Virus record (IMG/VR): IMGVR_UViG_3300042924_001028
Span: 1 to 38,473 of that record
Strand: one strand, 5' to 3'
Source of the DNA: a virus
DNA: 38,473 nt
Shown: piece by piece, positions 34,834 to 38,473 of the stretch
Numbering within the stretch: the first letter of the stretch is position 1
Layout: every line of letters begins with the position of its first letter
Translations under genes and position numbers: made by a program
Notes under the pieces: model-generated
The model's input: only the letters and a program-made list of their open reading frames with translations
Told to the model about the DNA's origin: nothing
The model's database searches: none

Positions 34834-35613
34834 ATGGATAACAAAAAATTTGAACAACTTATTGATTTGATCATCAATGAGAACGAAGACAAAGCAAAAG
34901 AATTATTCCACGAGATCGTGGTTGAAAAGTCACGCGAAATTTATGAATCTATCATGGACGAAGAAATGATGGACGAAGAAGGTTCGATGGTTGGCGAAGT
35001 AGGCGATCTAATGGACGAGATTTCAGCAGAAGAATCAGGTGACGTTGTAGAAGCCGAAGAAGACGAAGCAGACATCGATTTTGACGATGAAGCAGAAGAA
35101 GCCGGAGACGACATGACCGCTGATCTAGAAGCAGATCACGATGCTGAAGGTTCAGTAGACAAAGAAGATTTAGGTGACATCAAAGACAAGTTAGATGATT
35201 TGATGGCCGAATTCGAAGCACTCATGGGCGGTGACGCTGATATGGGCGACGACGAAGAAGAAATGGTTGACGTAGAAGTTGACGGCGAAGAAATGATGGA
35301 AGCCGTACAGTTACAAAAAGTATCTGTAACTCACGGTGATAACGGTGCTCAGACTAAGAGCCCGGTAACAGCAAACTCAGGCGCTAAGGGAATGGACAGC
35401 AAGCCTGTCAAATTCGCAGGCGGTACTGAATCTGTACCAAATGGTCCAAAAGGTCCATCAAATGAGTACAGCAAGAAAGAAGGCGATCTACCAGGTGCAG
35501 GTTCATTCAAGAACGTACCAGGTGGCAAGGCAAAAGTTGATTTGTCAGCCGCTCCTAAGCCAGTGACTAAGGACGGTTCAGCAAATAGCAAGAGCCCGGT
35601 AGCCAAAGGTTAA
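34834..35613 (+). CDS. Acidic prohead core (scaffold-associated) protein
   Basis: A 259-residue protein. Residues about 45-155 are extremely acidic (runs such as E-A-E-E-D-E-A-D-I-D-F-D-D-E), resembling internal core proteins of T4-type proheads. The part after residue 160 changes to Lys/Gly/Pro/Ser-rich, low-complexity sequence (VQLQKVSVTHGD, SPVTANSGAKGMDSKPVKF, final S-P-V-A-K-G). Proteins of this build occur between portal and protease in other T4-like marine phages. L/I-x-E positions inside it could be protease gp21 sites. The ribosome site AGGAGA is nine bases before the ATG. Exact T4 counterpart (gp67 or gp68) is not clear. Confidence 0.6.
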   Translation: MDNKKFEQLIDLIINENEDKAKELFHEIVVEKSREIYESIMDEEMMDEEGSMVGEVGDLMDEISAEESGDVVEAEEDEADIDFDDEAEEAGDDMTADLEADHDAEGSVDKEDLGDIKDKLDDLMAEFEALMGGDADMGDDEEEMVDVEVDGEEMMEAVQLQKVSVTHGDNGAQTKSPVTANSGAKGMDSKPVKFAGGTESVPNGPKGPSNEYSKKEGDLPGAGSFKNVPGGKAKVDLSAAPKPVTKDGSANSKSPVAKG

Positions 35614-35634
35614 TTAAGAGGAACTTGGAGACAA

Positions 35635-36273
35635 ATGGCTTTGTATCTCAAGGAGCACTTAACGTTCGATAGAGCGAACATGGTCGTTGAGTCCGTCAAG
35701 GAAGGCAACGACGAGTTAAAGACCCTCTATATGAAGGGCATCTTTATTCAGGGCGGGGTTAAAAACGCAAACGAGCGTGTTTACCCCGTTTCTGAAATAG
35801 AGACCGCAGTAGATACGTTAAACAAGCAAATCCAAGAAGGTTATTCAGTGTTGGGTGAAGTTGATCACCCAGACGATTTAAAAATTAACTTAGACCGTGT
35901 CAGCCATATGATCACAAATATGTGGATGGATGGCGCAAACGGTTTCGGTAAATTAAAAATTCTACCAACTCCAATGGGTCAATTAGTAAAGACAATGTTG
36001 GAAAGTGGTGTGAAACTAGGCGTTTCAAGTCGTGGATCAGGTAATGTAAGCGACTTAGATGGCAAAGTAAGTGATTTTGAAATAATCACTGTAGATATAG
36101 TCGCACAACCTAGCGCACCTAACGCATATCCTAAAGCAATATACGAAAGCCTCATGAATATGAAGCATGGTCATAAAGTCATAGATATCGCTAGAGAAGC
36201 AAGAGGCGACAAGAAGGTACAAAGTTACTTGGCTGAGGAAGTAAAGCGCCTCATCAAGGAACTTAAAATATAA
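35635..36273 (+). CDS. 21: Prohead core protease, T4 gp21 family
   Basis: A 212-residue protein (T4 gp21: 212). The probable catalytic histidine lies in G-E-V-D-H-P (His78) and the serine in G-V-S-S-R-G (Ser131/132), in the order of herpesvirus/phage prohead proteases; F-E-I-I-T-V-D-I-V and P-S-A-P-N-A-Y-P are further family markers. It cleaves core and capsid proteins after L/I-x-E during head maturation and then itself. It lies between the core gene and the gp22 scaffold, as in T4, with an AGAGGA/GGAG ribosome site. Confidence 0.93.
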   Translation: MALYLKEHLTFDRANMVVESVKEGNDELKTLYMKGIFIQGGVKNANERVYPVSEIETAVDTLNKQIQEGYSVLGEVDHPDDLKINLDRVSHMITNMWMDGANGFGKLKILPTPMGQLVKTMLESGVKLGVSSRGSGNVSDLDGKVSDFEIITVDIVAQPSAPNAYPKAIYESLMNMKHGHKVIDIAREARGDKKVQSYLAEEVKRLIKELKI

Positions 36274-36289
36274 AATAGGGGATAAGAGC

Positions 36290-37402
36290 ATGTTAGATGC
36301 TATCAAACCATTAGTTGAAAGCGGTCTCATCAGCGAAGACATCTCAAACGAAATTAATAAAGTTTGGGAAGGAAAGTTGACTGAAGCCCGTGATCAAGTA
36401 CGTGCTGAACTCCGCGAGGAATTTGCACACCGTTACGAGCATGATCGTAGCGTTATGGTAGAAGCCCTAGATAAGATGATAACAGAAAGCCTCTCAACTG
36501 AAATTGCAGAATTTCATGATGAGAGAAAGGCTTTAAACGAAGACCGAGTACAAGCGAAAATTAAAATGCAAGAAAATGCAGCCAAATTCAATGGTTTCAT
36601 GGTTACTAAACTATCCGAAGAAATCAAAGAATTGCGCAATGATCGTAAGGCTCAAATGGAGAATCAACAAAAGTTAGAAAAATTCGTTGTCCATGCTCTT
36701 GCAAAAGAGATCAGGGAATTTTCAACGGATAAGAAAGCAGTTGTTGAGGCTCGCGTTAAGTTGGTCACAGAAGGTCGCCAGAAACTTGAAGCACTTAAGC
36801 AAAAATTTGTTGCCGAAAGCGCAAAGAGAGTCAGCGATGCAATATCATCTCATTTGAAGGGTGAACTATCACAACTCAAAGAAGACATCAAAACAGCCCG
36901 CGAAAACAGTTTCGGACGTAAGTTATTCGAAGCATTTGCTAGTGAGTATTCTGTAACTTATCTAAATGATAAAGCAGAAGCCCGCAAGTTAATGTCAGTA
37001 ATTACTGCGAAAGATCAGGCGTTGGCTGAGGCTACAGCAAAGGCTATTGAAGCACATAAGCTTGTAGAGTCAAAGGATCGTGAAGTTAGAATCATTAAAG
37101 AATCAACTCAGCGTGAAAAGGAAATGGAAAAACTTCTATCTCCTCTAAACAAAGAGAAGGCTGATGTGATGAAGGCTTTACTTGAAAGCGTACAGACACC
37201 AAAATTGAAGTCCGCTTTCGATAAGTATCTACCAGCAGTTCTTAACACAGGAATTGAGAAGTCAGGCGCTAAAACTGCTCTCACTGAAAGTGTTGTAAAA
37301 GAAGTAACTGGTGATAAAGAAACTGCCAAAAAGAAAATTGAAGAAGATCCAAGCGTTGAAAACAATTTGATCGATTTCAAGCGTCTGGCAGGGCTTAAGT
37401 AA
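36290..37402 (+). CDS. 22: Major prohead scaffold protein, T4 gp22 family
   Basis: A 370-residue protein, almost entirely charged and helical. It starts with LVESGLISEDISNEINKVW, then long coiled-coil stretches rich in Glu, Lys, Arg and Ala (about 40-290), and ends with D-F-K-R-L-A-G-L. T4 gp22 is 269 residues; this form is longer. It would form the inner scaffold around which gp23 assembles and be degraded by gp21. Several L-x-E sites (for instance K-L-S-E, A-L-L-E-S and A-L-T-E-S) are present. A GGGGA ribosome site precedes the ATG. Confidence 0.85.
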   Translation: MLDAIKPLVESGLISEDISNEINKVWEGKLTEARDQVRAELREEFAHRYEHDRSVMVEALDKMITESLSTEIAEFHDERKALNEDRVQAKIKMQENAAKFNGFMVTKLSEEIKELRNDRKAQMENQQKLEKFVVHALAKEIREFSTDKKAVVEARVKLVTEGRQKLEALKQKFVAESAKRVSDAISSHLKGELSQLKEDIKTARENSFGRKLFEAFASEYSVTYLNDKAEARKLMSVITAKDQALAEATAKAIEAHKLVESKDREVRIIKESTQREKEMEKLLSPLNKEKADVMKALLESVQTPKLKSAFDKYLPAVLNTGIEKSGAKTALTESVVKEVTGDKETAKKKIEEDPSVENNLIDFKRLAGLK

Positions 37403-37424
37403 GACATATTAGGAGAATATTAAA

Positions 37425-38473
37425 ATGTCAAAAGTACTCTTAGAAAGCCGTTGGGACGAGACCAAAGAGGCCCTGTTAGAAGGCTTAAAGGGAACTCGCC
37501 GTTCAACGATGGGTGTTATTCTAGAAAACACCAAAAAACAGTTGCTCGCAGAATCTACTGCAGGCACAACGACTGCTGGTAATATCGCAACATTAAACCG
37601 TGTGATTCTTCCAGTAATCCGTCGTGTTATGCCAACTGTTATTGCTAACGAACTAGTCGGCGTTCAGCCAATGACTGGTCCAGTTGGTCAGATACACACA
37701 TTGCGTGTACGTTATGCTCAGTCATTGACTGACAACTCAGCAGCCGCTACTAGCGTTGTTGCTGGTGAAGAAGCATTGAGCCCATTCAAAATTGCTCAGG
37801 CCTATTCACGTTCACCTCAAAATGCAACATCATCAAATTACTACACAGGTAATGATACTGCGGCATTAGAAGGTAACGGCGGTAAGCAGATCAGCGTACA
37901 AATCTTACGTCAGGCTGTTGAAGCCAAATCACGTAAGTTGCAAGCACGTTGGACATTTGAAGCAGCTCAGGATGCTCAGTCACAGCATGGTATCGACATC
38001 GAAGCAGAAATCATGGCAGCACTTGCCCAAGAAATTACTGCTGAAATCGATCAAGAAATCTTGTTGTCATTGCGTACTCTTGCTTCAACAGAGTTCACAT
38101 ACAACCAAGCAACAGTATCAGGTACTGCAACATACGTTGGTGACGAACATGCTGCCTTAGCAGTTCTAATCAACCGCGTAGCAAACTTGATTGCACAGCG
38201 CACACGTCGCGGTGCAGGTAACTGGGCAGTTGTATCACCAGCATCATTGACTGTTCTACAGTCAGCAACAACTTCAGCATTCGCAAGAACTACTGAAGGC
38301 ACTTTCGAAGCACCAACTAACACTAAGTTTGTTGGTACATTGAACGGTGCAATGCGCGTATTCGTTGACTCATATGCACCAGATACTCAGCCAGTATTGG
38401 TTGGTTATAAAGGTTCAAGTGAGACTGACGCAGCCGCATTCTACTGCCCATACATTCCATTGATGAGCAGTGG
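37425..38473 (+). CDS. 23: Major capsid protein, T4 gp23 family, 3' end beyond window
   Basis: The first 349 codons are present. The ATG at 37425 has an AGGAGA ribosome site (37411-37416) eight bases upstream. Family markers are L-N-R-V-I-L-P-V-I-R-R-V-M-P, V-Q-P-M-T-G-P-V-G-Q-I, K-S-R-K-L-Q-A-R-W-T-F-E-A-A-Q-D, E-I-D-Q-E-I-L and the segment A-F-Y-C-P-Y-I-P-L at the window edge. gp23 forms the hexamers of the T4-type head after removal of its N-terminal peptide. L-A-E|S (residues 41-44) is the best candidate for the gp21 cut; L-L-E|S (5-8), L-L-E|G (17-20) and I-L-E|N (32-35) are others. Confidence 0.96.
   Translation, partial: MSKVLLESRWDETKEALLEGLKGTRRSTMGVILENTKKQLLAESTAGTTTAGNIATLNRVILPVIRRVMPTVIANELVGVQPMTGPVGQIHTLRVRYAQSLTDNSAAATSVVAGEEALSPFKIAQAYSRSPQNATSSNYYTGNDTAALEGNGGKQISVQILRQAVEAKSRKLQARWTFEAAQDAQSQHGIDIEAEIMAALAQEITAEIDQEILLSLRTLASTEFTYNQATVSGTATYVGDEHAALAVLINRVANLIAQRTRRGAGNWAVVSPASLTVLQSATTSAFARTTEGTFEAPTNTKFVGTLNGAMRVFVDSYAPDTQPVLVGYKGSSETDAAAFYCPYIPLMSS

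Noticed and set aside
1-38473. CRISPR array, insertion sequence, reverse transcriptase/diversity-generating element or integrase
   Set aside because: No regularly spaced direct repeats, no transposase, reverse transcriptase or integrase motifs were found on either strand.

Overview
The window is a 38 kb piece of an AT-rich tailed-phage genome of the T4 type (contractile tail, T4-like head). The evidence is a near-complete set of T4-family morphogenesis genes in T4-like clusters: baseplate (a giant wedge-region protein, gp6, gp25, a gp5-like spike, a hub-type protein, gp53, a gp48-like tube cap), late sigma factor gp55, recombination nuclease gp47/gp46, a gp26-like hub chaperone, the tape measure, portal gp20, prohead core proteins, protease gp21, scaffold gp22 and major capsid gp23. 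The proteins resemble the marine/freshwater branch of T4-like phages more than coliphage T4. No photosynthesis, tRNA or host gene is visible, so the host cannot be named.

Layout. Positions 1-20556 are one minus-strand late block of baseplate genes, packed tightly. Its most distal gene is a giant ORF (at least 2930 codons) that runs off the left edge. Positions 20557-20698 are a divergent control region with late-promoter-like octamers on both strands and a sigma70-like promoter pointing right. Positions 20699-27388 are a plus-strand operon: gp55, gp47, two tandem sulfotransferase-like genes, gp46, a radical SAM protein and a PD-(D/E)XK resolvase-like nuclease. Positions 27389-27853 contain no protein gene but are full of perfect hairpins and probably encode a structured RNA; at the right end lies a terminator for the opposing minus-strand unit. 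Positions 27854-28902 (minus) hold the gp26-like gene, which appears to be extended by programmed -1 frameshifting. Back-to-back late promoters at 28939-28960 separate it from the plus-strand block 28993-38473: tape measure, portal, small core proteins, protease, scaffold and the truncated capsid gene.

How the genes fit together. gp55 would direct late transcription from TATAAATA-type promoters found in front of several structural units. gp46/gp47 and the resolvase-like nuclease would process recombining and replicating DNA. The gp26-like protein and its frameshift extension look like a tape-measure/hub assembly chaperone pair, encoded next to the tape measure. The tape measure carries a peptidoglycan amidase domain, while the spike lacks the lysozyme domain of T4 gp5, so wall digestion seems to have moved from spike to tape measure. 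gp20, the core proteins, gp21 and gp22 build and mature the gp23 prohead.

The strongest new-looking items are (1) the -1 frameshift site TTTTTTC at the end of the gp26-like gene, (2) the dense hairpin region 27395-27750, (3) the tandem sulfotransferases inserted between gp47 and gp46, with a DNA scar between them that records the duplication, and (4) late-promoter octamers placed 5-7 bases before start codons that lack a Shine-Dalgarno sequence, suggesting leaderless late mRNAs.
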